The translations under genes were made by a program, and so were the position numbers. A DNA stretch of 23,359 nucleotides, taken from contig RQSC01000002.1 of NCBI GenBank assembly GCA_013416795.1, forward strand, positions 376,524 to 399,882, given 5' to 3'. Under the pieces are notes generated by a model. The model worked only from the letters and a program-made list of their open reading frames with translations. It had not been told where the DNA came from and made no database searches. This document shows, piece after piece, positions 1-9,452 of this stretch. The first letter of the stretch is position 1, and each line of letters begins with the position of its first letter. Source of the stretch: Prasinococcaceae sp. CCMP 1430. Lineage: Eukaryota > Prasinodermophyta > Palmophyllophyceae > Prasinococcales > Prasinococcaceae.

Positions 1-2
1 CG

Positions 3-1097
3 CCCGCGCCCGCGCCCGCGGCTGCGCCCGCGGCTGCGCCGGCCGATGGCGGCAACGGCGTGGCGGCGCCCGTCGCCGACGACAACGCGCCCCGGGCGCG
101 CAAGCCGTACACGATCACCAAGCAGCGCGAGTGCTGGACAGAGGCGGAGCACGCGCGCTTCGTGGCAGCGCTGAAGGCGCACGGCCGAGCGTGGAAGCGC
201 ATTGAGGCGGCCGTGCGCACCAAGACGGTCATTCAGATTCGGTCGCACGCGCAGAAGTACTTCCTGAAGGTCCAGAAGAACGGCACGGGCGAGCACGTTC
301 CCCCGCCGCGCGCCAAGCGCAAGGCGAGCCGCCCGTACCCTCACAATCCGCCGCCCCCGAGCAAGCCGCCCGCGGCAGCGCGCGACGCCGCCCGAAAGGG
401 CGCTCGCAGCAGCAGCAAGCCGGCGGCGAGCAGTGGCGGCGACTGCGACGACAAGAGGAACAGGAAGCGCGCGCGAGCGAACAACGACAGCAGCATCACG
501 GGCTCGACCATCGGCTCGTCCGGAGCGGTCGGGGGTGCGCTTGGCGCGACCGGGGGGCTTGGGGTGCCACTCGCCATGCACGCGGGCGTGGGTGTGCCTG
601 CCACTGGCTACCCCCAAGGCCTGCAACAGACGAAGGCATTCATGTTCGGGCAGGCACCGCAGGAGCAGGCTTTCGGGGGGCTGCCTCAGCAGGGAGGCGG
701 CAGCAGCGGACTGATAGCGCAGCAGCAGGGGAAGGGGGCGCACCGACACCCGCACCAGCAGCACCAGCAGTACCACGAGCAGTGGGCTGCGCCGTCACAC
801 GGCACACACGCCCGTGCCCGCCCGCTCGCACCGGTCGTGTTGCTCGACCCCCGGCCCTGTGAAGTCCGCGCGGCGCCGGACTTCGAGCACGTTTACACAT
901 TCGTGAGCACGCTCTTCGAAGACGAGTGCCCTCCACTCGGCCAGCCCGCCGCGCAGCCGCCCGCACCCGCCGGAGGCGCGTTGGAGTCGCTGCGCGCGCT
1001 CGGCACGGTGGAGCGTGAGACGGCGCTCGTGCTGCTTCAGAACATGACTTCCAACATGGAGAGTGGCGTTGACTGGGCGCGTTCGATGCTGCTGTGA
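3..1097 (+). CDS. REVEILLE8/LCL-type SHAQKYF Myb transcription factor (5' partial)
   Basis: Predicted nuclear single-Myb DNA-binding protein of the CCA1/LHY/RVE family, whose plant members bind evening-element DNA in the circadian clock. The Myb repeat lies about residues 24-70 counted from position 60, with the class motif SHAQKYFLK and the RVE-type extension [12 protein letters not shown]...PYPHN just behind it. Near the C-terminus, [14 protein letters not shown] followed by [11 protein letters not shown] matches the LCL motif of RVE4/6/8 proteins, which in plants contacts LNK co-activators. Between these lie low-complexity Gly/Gln/His/Ala stretches. The frame is open to the left edge with Ala-Pro codons and holds no ATG before the Myb domain; position 60 is a GTG, so the true start is outside the window. 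No intron is seen. The gene is convergent with ccs1, 173 bases between the stops. Family assignment is firm; a clock role is inference. Confidence 0.9.
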   Translation, partial: PAPAPAAAPAAAPADGGNGVAAPVADDNAPRARKPYTITKQRECWTEAEHARFVAALKAHGRAWKRIEAAVRTKTVIQIRSHAQKYFLKVQKNGTGEHVPPPRAKRKASRPYPHNPPPPSKPPAAARDAARKGARSSSKPAASSGGDCDDKRNRKRARANNDSSITGSTIGSSGAVGGALGATGGLGVPLAMHAGVGVPATGYPQGLQQTKAFMFGQAPQEQAFGGLPQQGGGSSGLIAQQQGKGAHRHPHQQHQQYHEQWAAPSHGTHARARPLAPVVLLDPRPCEVRAAPDFEHVYTFVSTLFEDECPPLGQPAAQPPAPAGGALESLRALGTVERETALVLLQNMTSNMESGVDWARSMLL

Positions 1098-1270
1098 GCG
1101 GCGCGCCTCGCCGCGTGCAGCAGCCCAGAGGATAGTACAGTACCATGCATATTTTTTTAGGAGAGGAAGGCGAGGGAGACGCTTCGGCGGAGTGGTGCGC
1201 GCACGTGTGCCAGGCAACCTCGTTTATGGGAACAATTTTGTACACAAAATCCCACGACGCACGAATGTGC
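1098..1270. other. Convergent 3' spacer between the Myb gene and ccs1
   Basis: Short spacer between two facing stop codons. It holds a T-run (about 1149-1156) and a near-palindrome TTTTGTACACAAAA around 1235-1248, which may be part of 3' end signals. No TGTAA motif is seen on either strand. Confidence 0.4.
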
Positions 1271-3568
1271 TCACGCTCGAACGCGCTCGCCTCGAGTCGT
1301 GCGCAGCCTGCGACGCTTGCCCGCGCGTCGCCCCTCGCGAGGCTCCGAGTCCGAGTCGGACACGCGGTCTACGCTCGCTGCTGCGTCGCAGCAAGCGGCG
1401 GCGGCCTGCCGTGCGTGAGGTCGAGCCGGGCCCGCATCCGCTGGTTGCGTATCCAAGAGCAAAGGCTGCGTGGCTGTGGCCGACGGGCCCAGTCGGCGCT
1501 CAGTGCCCGCGCGGTCCGACGCGGCCACTCCCGTGCACATGGGCAAGAGCAACCGAGGAGGGGGGCGCTCAGGCGACCGGCAGATCCCTTTCAACGCGTC
1601 GCAGAAGGCCTCCCCCTCTGAGCCGGCCGCGTCTCCACCAGCACTGCAACCAACCTGCTGCGTGTCGAGCGTCCCGTCGCTTCGGGCGGGCGAGGCGGGC
1701 GAGGCGTCGCGGCCGTCGGCGCTATTGGCAAAGGCATCAGCATCAGCGTCGGAGTCGGCGTCGGCATCGCCCTGGTCGCTCTCGGAGAGCTCCATTGCGA
1801 GCGCAGCAAGGGCATCGCTGCCGCCGATGCCCTCGTGGTCATCGGAGCTCGCACGCGCTCGCACGCTTGCGTACGCGCACGGCCCAGCGTTCTCCAGCGC
1901 TCGGGTTGCACGAACGCCCGATGCGAGGGTGGTCGCGGTCGCGAGCGATGGCAAGACTGGCGCGCTGCCAAGACCGTCCGCACCCACCAGCGTGCGCGTG
2001 TCGCCGTTGCCATCGTCGGCAGCGCAGCCGCCATCGCTGTCACCGCCGTCCGAGGCACGCCCGCCGCTGCGCAGCGTTGCGAGCGCCGCGCGCACGTCGG
2101 CGAGGGCGTCAACCGCGCGCGGCGCGCCCCAGCGGGCGCAGCCCGCACATGCGACATAGGACAGCCGCCGCACCCGCAGTTCGATGCCCGACGAGCCCAG
2201 TGCCCACACAGTCTCCACGTCGAACGCTTGCAGGGACAGAAGCGCGCCGATGGCCGCCGTGCCGAAGAGTGGCGGCTCGCCTCCTGCAAGCCAGCAGATG
2301 CGCGCGTCAGCGCGGGCAGTGTATGCGCGAATGAGATGAGTGTGTGCGCGCTTGCCAGGGCGAGCCCACGCCGTCGCGGGCGTTGACACGCGATCACGCA
2401 CGAGCGCGGGCGCAGGCACGCGCGTCCGGCGCATTGCCCCGTACCTCCGCCACTCCCGCCGTCAGCAGCGAGCAGGGGGTGCCTCCGCAGCACCTCCCGC
2501 ACAGCCGGGTCGTCCACCACCGCGACGGCGGCATGCGCCGTGTCGGAGACGACGAGTGTCCGCCCACCATCGGCAACCCCGATGATCTGCACGAGCGGCG
2601 CGGCGGCGGCCGCTGGCCTGTCCCGCGCGGCCTTGTGCGTGCGGTGCACGGCCGCCGCGAGCGCCTCGCGCACCGCCGTCGCGACACCGCGTGCCGCGCC
2701 GCCGCCCCCGCCGCCCCGCCCGCGCCCACCAGCGCGCCGGCCGCCGCGCCGCCCATGATGAGCAGCATGGACACGTGCACGCCGATGGGCGCCAGGCGGC
2801 CCGCGAGGCCCTTGAAGGCGTACAGCTCGTGGTGGTGGTGGTGCTGCTGCTGCTGCGCTGTTTGCTCGGACGACGGGGGCTGCTGCCGCTCGGCGCTCGC
2901 CGCGTCGCGCAGGAACACCTCGTAGCCGCGGCGCAGCAGCTCGTCGGCGAGGTCGGCCGCGCGCGCGCCGTCGAGCGCCTGCGCGGCGTCGCCCGCGCGG
3001 CGCATGCGCGAGTACTCCGCCGGCCGGCCGGCGAAGCGCCAGCGGCGCGTCACGCGCACCATGGGTACCTGCCGCGTGTAGCTGCACGCCGCGAGCGAGG
3101 CGGCCAGGAGGACGAGCAGCGACAGGAAGGGGGGGGATGTGTACACGTGGTCGAGGCCCAGGAAGGTGATGGCGCGGCCGTCGAGGAGGTTGAAGAGGGC
3201 GGGGTTGTTGGGGGGGGTGTAGGCTTGGACGTAGAAGGACGCGGGCTCGTTCTATGTGTTGAGTGGTGGTGGTGGTGTTGTGGTGTTGTTGTGGTGTTTG
3301 GGGTTTGGGGTGAGGGGTCAGCGACGTGCTGGGTGTGCGTGTGCGAGGGCGAGGGAACCCCCTTTAAGAAGGGGGCTCCTCTCGCCGCAGGCACCGCGCG
3401 TCGCACCTGCTCCACGACGGTGCCCAGCGCGGAGAAGCCGCCGATGGCGGCGAGCTCGGCGAGCGCCAGCTTGAAGCTCGACAGGGCGCGCAGCGCGCCG
3501 CGTGTGGCTTGCCCGCATGCGCACGCACAGGCACGCCCCCAGGAACATGCGAACCCGGCTGCATCCAT
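1271..3568 (-). CDS. ccs1: Ccs1/ResB-like c-type cytochrome assembly protein, shortened, with long tail
   Basis: Ccs1 works with CcsA in the thylakoid to bring haem and reduced apoprotein together for c-type cytochromes (System II). Proposed exons on the minus strand: 3568-3407, 3251-2730, 2586-2445, 2283-1271 (612 residues); all junctions are GT-AG and keep the frame. Exon 1 gives the first membrane segment (LSSFKLALAELAAIGGFSAL, then GTVVEQ). Exon 2 gives the family motif FLGLDHVYTSPPF, then TRQVPMV and the segment GRLAPIGVHVSMLLIMGG with its His. Exon 4 gives the last membrane segment ending in VWAL. Oddities: the roughly 150-200-residue lumenal domain expected between membrane segments 3 and 4 is mostly missing, only a stretch around DGGRTLVVSD...VVDDP resembling its end. 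After VWAL comes a tail of about 280 residues rich in Asp, Ser and Ala, ending in basic residues. Intron 2587-2729 is the least certain; a frame error there is the alternative. The N-terminal targeting sequence is weak. Confidence 0.75.
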
Positions 3569-3778
3569 AGTGTACGCGATTGTTGACCCGATTTAATTAG
3601 CACGAACCGGGAGTCAGACCGGGGTCACCAAAGGGTCAGACAGGGCGGGGGGGGGGGGGCGTTCTCGTTCTCGAACATCGACGCGCTGCCTGCGGGGGCC
3701 ACAGTGGGTAGCGAGCGCGCGGAGCTGCGCCGCCCCCGCCCCTGGCACGACCGGCCAGTCCTCCCGGGGGATCGAGCG
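3569..3778. promoter_or_regulatory. Head-to-head spacer between ccs1 and the SNIP1-like gene
   Basis: About 210 bases separate the two proposed start codons and must carry both promoters, unless one gene has a further upstream exon. The ccs1 side is locally AT-rich (TTTAATTAG around 3592-3600), followed by a G-run at about 3648-3658. No clear TATA box is seen. Confidence 0.4.
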
Positions 3779-4595
3779 ATGCCCTCGCGGTGGGACTCGC
3801 CGCCGCGCGCGGGCGGCGGACGGGCGGGCGGCGGAGGAGGAGGAGGAGGGGACGGCGGAGGGGGCGGCGGCGGCGCGGTCGTGCAGCGAGGGGGGCGTGA
3901 GCGCGAGCGCGACGCACGCGGGGCCGGTGGCGGCCGCGATGACGGTGGAGACGGCGGCGGCAGCGGCACTGGACAGGATACCAACGCAGCCCCAACGTAC
4001 GGTCTCAGCGGCGCGCTTGCCGCCGAGGCCAACGCCGTCGCACCGGGCCTGACGGCCGACTTTGCTCCGCCACCCGAGGCGCGCGTGCCGCGCAAGCGCT
4101 GGCGCCTGTATGTCTTCAAGAATGGCGAGTTGTTGGAGCCGCTGAGTGTGCACTCACAGAGCTCCTACGTGTTCGGCCGCGAGCCGCAGGTGCGCTGCCG
4201 CTCGCTGGCGTGCTCTGTCTTGCGTCCAGCGGTGGCAGAGTGATGGGCCCGTGCGCGAGCGCATGACGTACATCTTCAAGCGCGCGCTGACGCGGCGCCG
4301 CGCCCACACGTGCGTGTCCGCGCCCTTTGATCAGATCGCCGACATCAAGACAGAGCATCCGAGCTGCTCGAAGCAGCACGCGGCGCTGGTGTTCCGCAGC
4401 ACGACGAAGATCGACAAGGAGTCGCAGATGGAGGTGGCCGCCGTGCGCCCTTACATCATCGACCTCGGCTCGTCCAACGGCACGACCCTCAACGGCGAGC
4501 CGCTGCCGCCCAAGCGCTACGTCGAGCTCCTAAACAAGGACACGCTGCGGTTCGGGTGCTCCAGCAGGGAGTACACGCTGCTCGACGCCTCGTAG
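3779..4595 (+). CDS. SNIP1/DAWDLE/Pml1-type FHA-domain protein
   Basis: Predicted nuclear phosphothreonine-binding FHA protein. Relatives (human SNIP1, plant DAWDLE, yeast Pml1) act in pre-mRNA splicing/retention and, in plants and animals, microRNA processing. Exons 3779-4189 and 4335-4595; the intron of 145 bases is phase 0 (CAG/GTGCGC ... TCAG/ATC). The join gives FGREPQ-IADIKTEHPSCSKQHA, which matches the family without gap. Other hallmarks are WRLYVFKNGE, DLGSSNGTTLNGEPLPPKRY and FGCSSREYTLL, covering the FHA core (GRE, SKQHA, NGT). The 223-residue protein has an N-terminal Gly/Arg-rich low-complexity part, shorter than the long RS-rich arm of plant DAWDLE. The start is the first in-frame ATG; a GTG at 3704 extends the frame upstream. 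Family call is very firm. Confidence 0.92.
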
Positions 4596-5031
4596 GCGCG
4601 CGCGGCCGCCGCCCGCGCGCGGCCTCTCCCGCCGCGCCCGCGTCCCCGCGCGAATTCCGCGAGTTCGGGTTAGGGTTAACGAAATCGCAGCATTAGGGGT
4701 CACCGCGCGCGAGAGAGAGCCTCCGATCGCGCGCGACCCTTTGCCCCCATCGGAACAGAGTTCGGCCGCGGCGAATTCGCGCGTTCGCGGCGCGAAAAAG
4801 AAAAAGTTGCGCGCGGGCGCGCGCGCGCGCGAGGGCCGAGGGCGTCGCGGGGCGGGCCACACCGGGGCGCGGGTGCGGGCGGGCGGGCGGGTGGGGTGGG
4901 GTGGGGTGTGTGTGTGGGTGTGGGTGGGGTGGGGTGTGGGGGGTGACAGGTTCGTGTGGACGAGGGCGAGGGAGGTGAGTCGCACGCTTGAATTATACAG
5001 ACAATGACAATAGAGCACGCACACTCACACG
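4596..5031 (+). promoter_or_regulatory. Spacer between SNIP1-like and TTC1-like genes
   Basis: This 436-base spacer holds the 3' end of the FHA gene and presumably the promoter of the TPR gene. It has a telomere-like GGGTTAGGGTTA stretch near 4667-4678, an A-rich patch (4794-4806) and GC and GGGGT-type repeats (4865-4942). The only ATG on the plus strand is at 5004, out of frame with the TPR gene. Confidence 0.5.
4667..4678 (+). repeat. Short interstitial telomere-like repeat
   Basis: GGGTTAGGGTTA reads as two TTAGGG-type units inside a gene spacer. Two units can arise by chance, so this is only a note of a possible telomere-repeat scar. Confidence 0.35.
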
Positions 5032-6081
5032 TTGGACGACCTCGAGGCGGGGGCGACGGGCGGCGGCGCCGAATGCGGCGAGGTGAACGCCGGCGGCACG
5101 AGCGCCCCCGCGCCTGCCGGGGCCAGCCCCACCGCGGGCCTTCCGGTGGGCGCGGCCGGCGATGGCGACAGCAAGGGCGATGACGCGAGCGGTGCGGGCG
5201 ACGAGCTGCCCGAGCTCGGCGTGGAAGAGGCAGCGGAGCGCATCGCCGAGGCGGACGCGCTCAAAGCGGAGGGCAACGCTCTCTTCAAGTCGGTGCGTGG
5301 GCGCCTGCGTACACCGAAGTGCGCGCGCTGGCACTCCCCCGCGCGCGCGACGGCGCGGCAGGCGATGCGCGTCGCGGAGTCTTGTGCACTCGGGCGCGTC
5401 CGCACATGTCGATGGCCGCAATCGATCTCACGTGCTGACACACGCACGCACGCGCCCACGCGTCGTTCAGGGCGACTTTGCGGGCGCGCGCGAGCGGTAC
5501 AGCGCAGCGCTCGCCGCTGCTCCCGCTGCGCGCGGGGCAGGCGCGGCGGCGCTCGCGGCCGCGCGTGCCGTGTACCATGCGAACCGGGCGGCGGCCGCGC
5601 TGCAGGCAGGGGACGCGCGCACCGCACGTGACGACTGCGACGCGAGCCTGCGGCTAGCGCCAGGCGCGCCCAAGGTGCTCATGCGCCGCGCACGCGCGCT
5701 GGAAGCACTCGAGGAGGTTGAGGCGGCGCACGCGGACGCGCAAGCTGCCGCAGACGCAGCGGAGGACAATTCTGCGATACAGAAAGACGCCAAAGGTGCG
5801 TGCTATTGCGCGCCACGCTGCCAAACGCGCCGATGCGCAGCGGGCGCGCTAACCCTCACTCCTCGCGCCCCCCCTCGACCGTGTCCCCCGCGCGCGCAGC
5901 CATGGTGGTGCGCCTGCAGCCCGCCGTGGACGCCGCACGAGAGAAGCTCAAAGAGGAGACGATGGAGCAGCTGAAGGGGCTGGGCAACTCGGTGCTCGGC
6001 ATGTTCGGAATGAGCCTCGACAACTTTGAGGCGAAGAAGGACCCTTCCACTGGCTCGTACTCGATCTCATTCAAGCAGTGA
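5014..6081 (+). CDS. TTC1-like tetratricopeptide-repeat protein (start unresolved)
   Basis: Resembles animal TTC1, a small three-TPR adaptor that binds chaperones and G-protein subunits. Exons: up to 5292, 5471-5795 and 5900-6081, with GT-AG introns of 178 and 104 bases in phases 0 and 1. TPR 1 begins at EADALKAEGNALFKS and continues after the intron as GDFAGARERYSAAL. TPR 2 contains YHANRAAAAL and TPR 3 PKVLMRRARALEAL. The C-terminal signature is the best evidence: EKLKEETMEQLKGLGNSVLG, then FGMSLDNFEAKKDPSTGSYS, ending ISFKQ, as in TTC1. The N-terminal 60 residues are acidic and Gly/Ala-rich. No ATG lies in frame anywhere in exon 1. The frame opens at 5014 directly behind an in-frame TAG, which could be a 3' splice site (ATAG/AGC), so an upstream exon or a base error near the ATG at 5004 is likely. 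Convergent with the bL17 gene. Confidence 0.85.
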
Positions 6082-6438
6082 AAGGGGCACGTGCGCCGCT
6101 GGGCCAGCCAGTGTCCGCAGGGCCAGCCCACGGGGTCGCGATACGGTGACCACTCACTCGACTTCAAGTAGCGAGCACTGCGTGCGCGCGCGCGAGCGCT
6201 CCTTGCTGCCGCCTGGACTGCAGAGGCGATATGTAATGGCAACCCCCGAGGCGCCCCCTCAGCGGAGCCGCGGCAGCTAGGTCCTCGCACGAAAGATGCA
6301 CACCGCGCTGCATGCGCCGGCCGCGCAAGGGGCAGCTGTCGCACGCAGCATGCCGCAGCACCTGCCCCATTTGGACAACATATGCTCACTTATTTACTCG
6401 CAACGCACCCACTCGCCCTACGACCTGGGAGATGGCAC
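6082..6438. other. Convergent 3' spacer between TTC1-like and bL17 genes
   Basis: 357 bases between facing stop codons, with no credible coding region. A TGTAA motif on the plus strand at about 6235-6239 is a possible green-algal-type poly(A) signal for the TPR gene, about 155 bases behind its stop. A CACGTG hexamer lies near 6087. Confidence 0.4.
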
Positions 6439-7462
6439 TTAGACGAGCTCAATGAAGCACATCTCGGAGTTGTCCCCGCGGCGCGGCATCGTCCTGCAGG
6501 GGCGGCGGCGGGGTGCAGCCAGTGGCGGGACGGCCGCGCGCTCAGCGTCAGCGCTCCGGCCGAACGAGCAGAGACGACTCGCGCGCAAAGATGGGTCGAA
6601 CGTGCCGCGAGCGCAACGCGCCCACTTGCGGGTGCGCCGCCCGCAAACGCGCTCTCACACGCCCCGCGCATGTGTGTGCGCGAGGCGCGGGTGGGCGCAC
6701 GCGGCGGTGCCCACAGCGGCGCGCGGTGGTGCGTACCTGATGATGCGAGTGTACCCGCCCTCCCTCTCGGCGTAGCGCTCCGGCGCGTCCTCAAACACCG
6801 CGTTCACGAGGTCCTTGTCGTACACCCACGCCATCGCCTGCCTGCGCTTGTGCAGCGAGCCGTCCTTGGCCAGCGTGATGATGTGCTCGACGTGCTTGCG
6901 GACGGCCTTGGCCTGCACGCGCGTGCGGGCGCACGCACGCGGGGGAGGGTGCGGGCAATGCACGCGACGTGGAGCGCGTTCAGTCAGTCAGGCGCTCCAA
7001 GATGCAGCGTGCCACCTGCGAGCTCGCGCGCGGGCCTGGCCCTCCCGTCCGCCCAGGGCGCGCCCGAGCGCGCGCTCGACCCTGGGGCCACGACCGCCGT
7101 GCAGCGCGCAGCCGACGCGCTCCCCGCGCGCGCGCGCCGTACCTTGGCCTTGGTCGTCTTGATGCGGCCGTGGCGCAGCACCTCGGTGGTCAGCGAGCGC
7201 AGGAGCGCCTTGCGCTGGTCGGCCGGGCGGCCGAGGCGGTTGAGCTTGCTGCGGTGGCGCATCATGGTCACGAGGCCGCCGTTGGACACGGCGCCGCGGA
7301 GCTCCGGGGCCGCGCGCTCTGCACGGCGCGCGCGGGCCGACGTCGCGTGGATGGGCGGTGGTGACGAGCAGGCAGTGCGAGCAACACGTGACGGCGCGGC
7401 GAGGCGCGTGCGTACGCACGGCGCGCGCGCGTGCGAATGAGGACACAGAGAGTCAGCGCCAT
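6439..7462 (-). CDS. RPL17: Plastid-type 50S ribosomal protein bL17, nuclear-encoded
   Basis: Large-subunit protein near the peptide exit tunnel of the bacterial-type ribosome. Proposed exons on the minus strand: 7462-7420, 7318-7143, 6912-6737, 6493-6439 (149 residues). The bL17 body is intact: [30 protein letters not shown] joined to [48 protein letters not shown], and finally [17 protein letters not shown] split off by the last intron. [11 protein letters not shown] and the C-terminal PRRGDN...FIELV are closest to plant plastid L17. Introns are 101, 230 and 243 bases, all GT-AG (GTGCGT, GTACGG, GTACGC). The last exon carries only 17 codons plus stop. Exon 1 (43 bases) is inferred from its ATG, a GTGCGT 5' site and fitting phase; it gives a short hydrophobic/basic N-terminus as a possible transit peptide. 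The core is certain, the 5' exon less so. Confidence 0.9.
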
Positions 7463-7766
7463 CGCAGTATCGCGCTCGAGCGCACTCGCATCGAAGCGAA
7501 CGTCCCGCGCCGGCTGAACCCCGCGGGCATCATACGGGCGCGTGCGGTGCCGGGGCTGCTCCGCGCGAGCTCGGAGCCCGTCATGACGGCTCAATACGCT
7601 CGATAGCTTCGCTACGGGCTCACTCCGGGGCAGTCGCAAGCGCAGGCTCGCGCCAGCGGCCACCCAGGCAGGCGGCGGCCGTGCGCGCCGGCGCCGCCCA
7701 AAACCCTCAAACCCTAGCGCATTGGAGGCCGCACTGGCGGGCGGCGCGCATGGCGCCCGCTGGGGC
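7463..7766. promoter_or_regulatory. Head-to-head spacer between bL17 and RecX genes
   Basis: About 300 bases separate the two proposed start codons and should hold both promoters. It includes a GCTCGATAGCTTCGCTACGG segment near 7599-7618 and CAAAACCCTCAAACCCTAGC near 7699-7718. The latter carries an AAACCCTA box, which resembles the telo-box of plant ribosomal-protein promoters. No TATA box is clear. Confidence 0.45.
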
Positions 7767-8277
7767 ATGAGCAACGGCAGGCCCCCCCGGAGGGCGCCGC
7801 GGAGGGATCTGAATCCCACTCGCCCGCCCCTCGCGCCCCGCGCGCCCCCGCTCCTCCTCGTTCGCCCCCTCCCTCCCTCCTCCGCGGCGGCGCGCGCGCG
7901 TGGCGGACGCGGCGCGAAGAGGTGGGTGGTGCTCTCGCACGCTCGCGCACACACCCTCACACACATGCATGCATGCACGGCACGCTAACGCACCCGCACA
8001 CACCCGCCGGCGCCCGTACACATTGACGCACACACACACACACACACATTCACACGCAGCGAGGAGGACCGCCTCCGCCGCGCGGAGCGCTCCGCGCTGG
8101 CGGCGCTCAACCGCCGCATGTACCTCGGCGCCGAGCTCCGCGCGTACCTCGTCGACAGGAGGGAGCACGCGCCCGACGCCGCCGAGCACGCGCTGGCGCG
8201 CGTGCGCGCGTGGGGGCTGCAGTCGGACGAGGCCTACGCCGCGGCGTATACGCGGCACGCATGGCGCGCCAAGAGGT

Positions 8278-8332
<55 letters not shown>

Positions 8333-8333
8333 N

Positions 8334-8399
<66 letters not shown>

Positions 8400-9396
8400 T
8401 GAGCGATGTGTGTATGTGCGCGCGCGTGTGTGTCTATGTATGCGTGGACGCGGTGGTTGGTGCGGCACGAGCGCGTCCGTACCGAGGGTGTGGTATGCGC
8501 TGACACACTCACATGCACGCACACGCACATGCACGCGTGCACACACGCGCGCTCGCGCGTGCGTGGCGCCGCTCCTCCAGGTGGGCGCCCTCGCGGGTGC
8601 GCCGCGAGCTCGCGCGGAAGGGGTGCGACCCCGCGCTGGCCGAGGCGGCCATCGAGGGCGTGTACGGCCCAGACGGCGGCAGGACGGCCTTCGACGCCGA
8701 CGCCGACGCAGACGAAGACGCAGACGGTGCGTGTGTGCATGCGTGTGTGTGTGTGTGCTCGTGTGTGTGTGTGCGCGCGCGTGTGTAATGCGTGTGCGTG
8801 GGTGTCTTGTGCGTGCGTGTGCGGGTGTGTGATGCGTGTGTGTGTGTGCGTGCGCGCGCGTGTGTGTAATGCGTGTGTGTGCGTGTGCACGTGCTCATGC
8901 TCACGCGCATGCGCGCCTTACCACCTATCCATCCACGCTTGGGCGCAGTCGCCGACGGCGACGGCGCCTCTCCGCTCGGCGCGCCGGCGCCCGGCGACGG
9001 CGAAGGGGCGCGCGCGCGCATGCGCGCGGAGCTGGTGGCCGCCGCGCGGCGGCGGTGGAACGCAGGCGTGTGCGCGCGCAGGCGGACGGCCGAAGAGCGG
9101 TGCGTGCGCGCTCGTGCGCGTGTGTGTGCGCGCGTGTGTGCGTGTGTGTGCGCGCGCGCGTGCGCCCGAACGTACCCACGCTCACGCACACACATCCTCG
9201 CGCGTGTGTGCGCACACACACGCACACACACACACACACATGGGCGTCGACGCGCGCGCACAGCGCGCGACCCGAGGAGGAGGAGCGCCGTCGGCGGCGG
9301 CTGTACTCGTGGATGGCCGCGCGCGGCCACGACTACGCCACCTTCCGCGACGTCCTCGACGAGGTGTTGCGCCTCGAGGCGGGCGGGGACGAGTGA
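7767..9396 (+). CDS. recX: RecX-family recombination regulator, nuclear-encoded
   Basis: RecX binds RecA filaments and restrains recombination in bacteria. Nuclear plant and algal copies would act on organelle RecA. Proposed exons: 7767-7921, 8060-8275, 8581-8726, 8949-9099, 9264-9396; four GT-AG introns, every phase fits, 266 residues. The first ~50 residues are rich in Arg, Ala and Pro without acidic patches, like a transit peptide. RecX three-helix repeats follow: ALAALNRRMYLGAELRAYL with ALARVRAWGLQSDEAYAAAY; then, across the second intron, KRWAPSRVRRELARKGCDP, equivalent to the RGYGPxRIRxELxxKG motif; and finally LYSWMAARGHDYATFRDVLD. Between repeats 2 and 3 lies an insert of roughly 60 residues, Asp-rich then basic. 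Intron 2 begins GTTCGTGTGTGT and is mostly a GT repeat containing the single N. Homology is clear from pattern; which organelle is not. Confidence 0.82.
8280..8395 (+). repeat. (GT)n microsatellite inside RecX intron 2, with an N
   Basis: About 116 bases of almost perfect GT repeat, broken by one N at 8333. It starts four bases after the proposed 5' splice site at 8276. Further imperfect GT/GC tracts (8734-8890, 9100-9180) and an AC tract (9209-9240) fill the next two introns. The real length in the genome is uncertain. Confidence 0.95.
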
Positions 9397-9415
9397 TTAC
9401 ACACACACACAACAC

Positions 9416-9452
<37 letters not shown>

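Noticed and set aside
1063-2334. 423-codon open frame on the plus strand opposite the end of ccs1
   Set aside because: Arg/Ala/Pro-rich with no domain. It is the antisense shadow of a GC-rich coding exon.
4667-4678. True interstitial telomere block
   Set aside because: Only two units, too short to distinguish from chance or a promoter telo-box.
5004-5160. ATG at 5004 as start of a separate small gene
   Set aside because: Its frame gives only Arg/Gly-rich residues and soon a stop. It is more likely a leader ATG or part of a frame error in the TTC1-like gene.
6382-7440. 352-codon plus-strand frame across the bL17 gene
   Set aside because: Antisense to bL17 exons and introns, with no recognisable motifs.
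7707-8546. His-Thr and Cys-Val repeat 'proteins' around the GT tracts
   Set aside because: Translation of dinucleotide microsatellites, including one N; not genes. They are also not a CRISPR array, because units are 2 bases without spacers.
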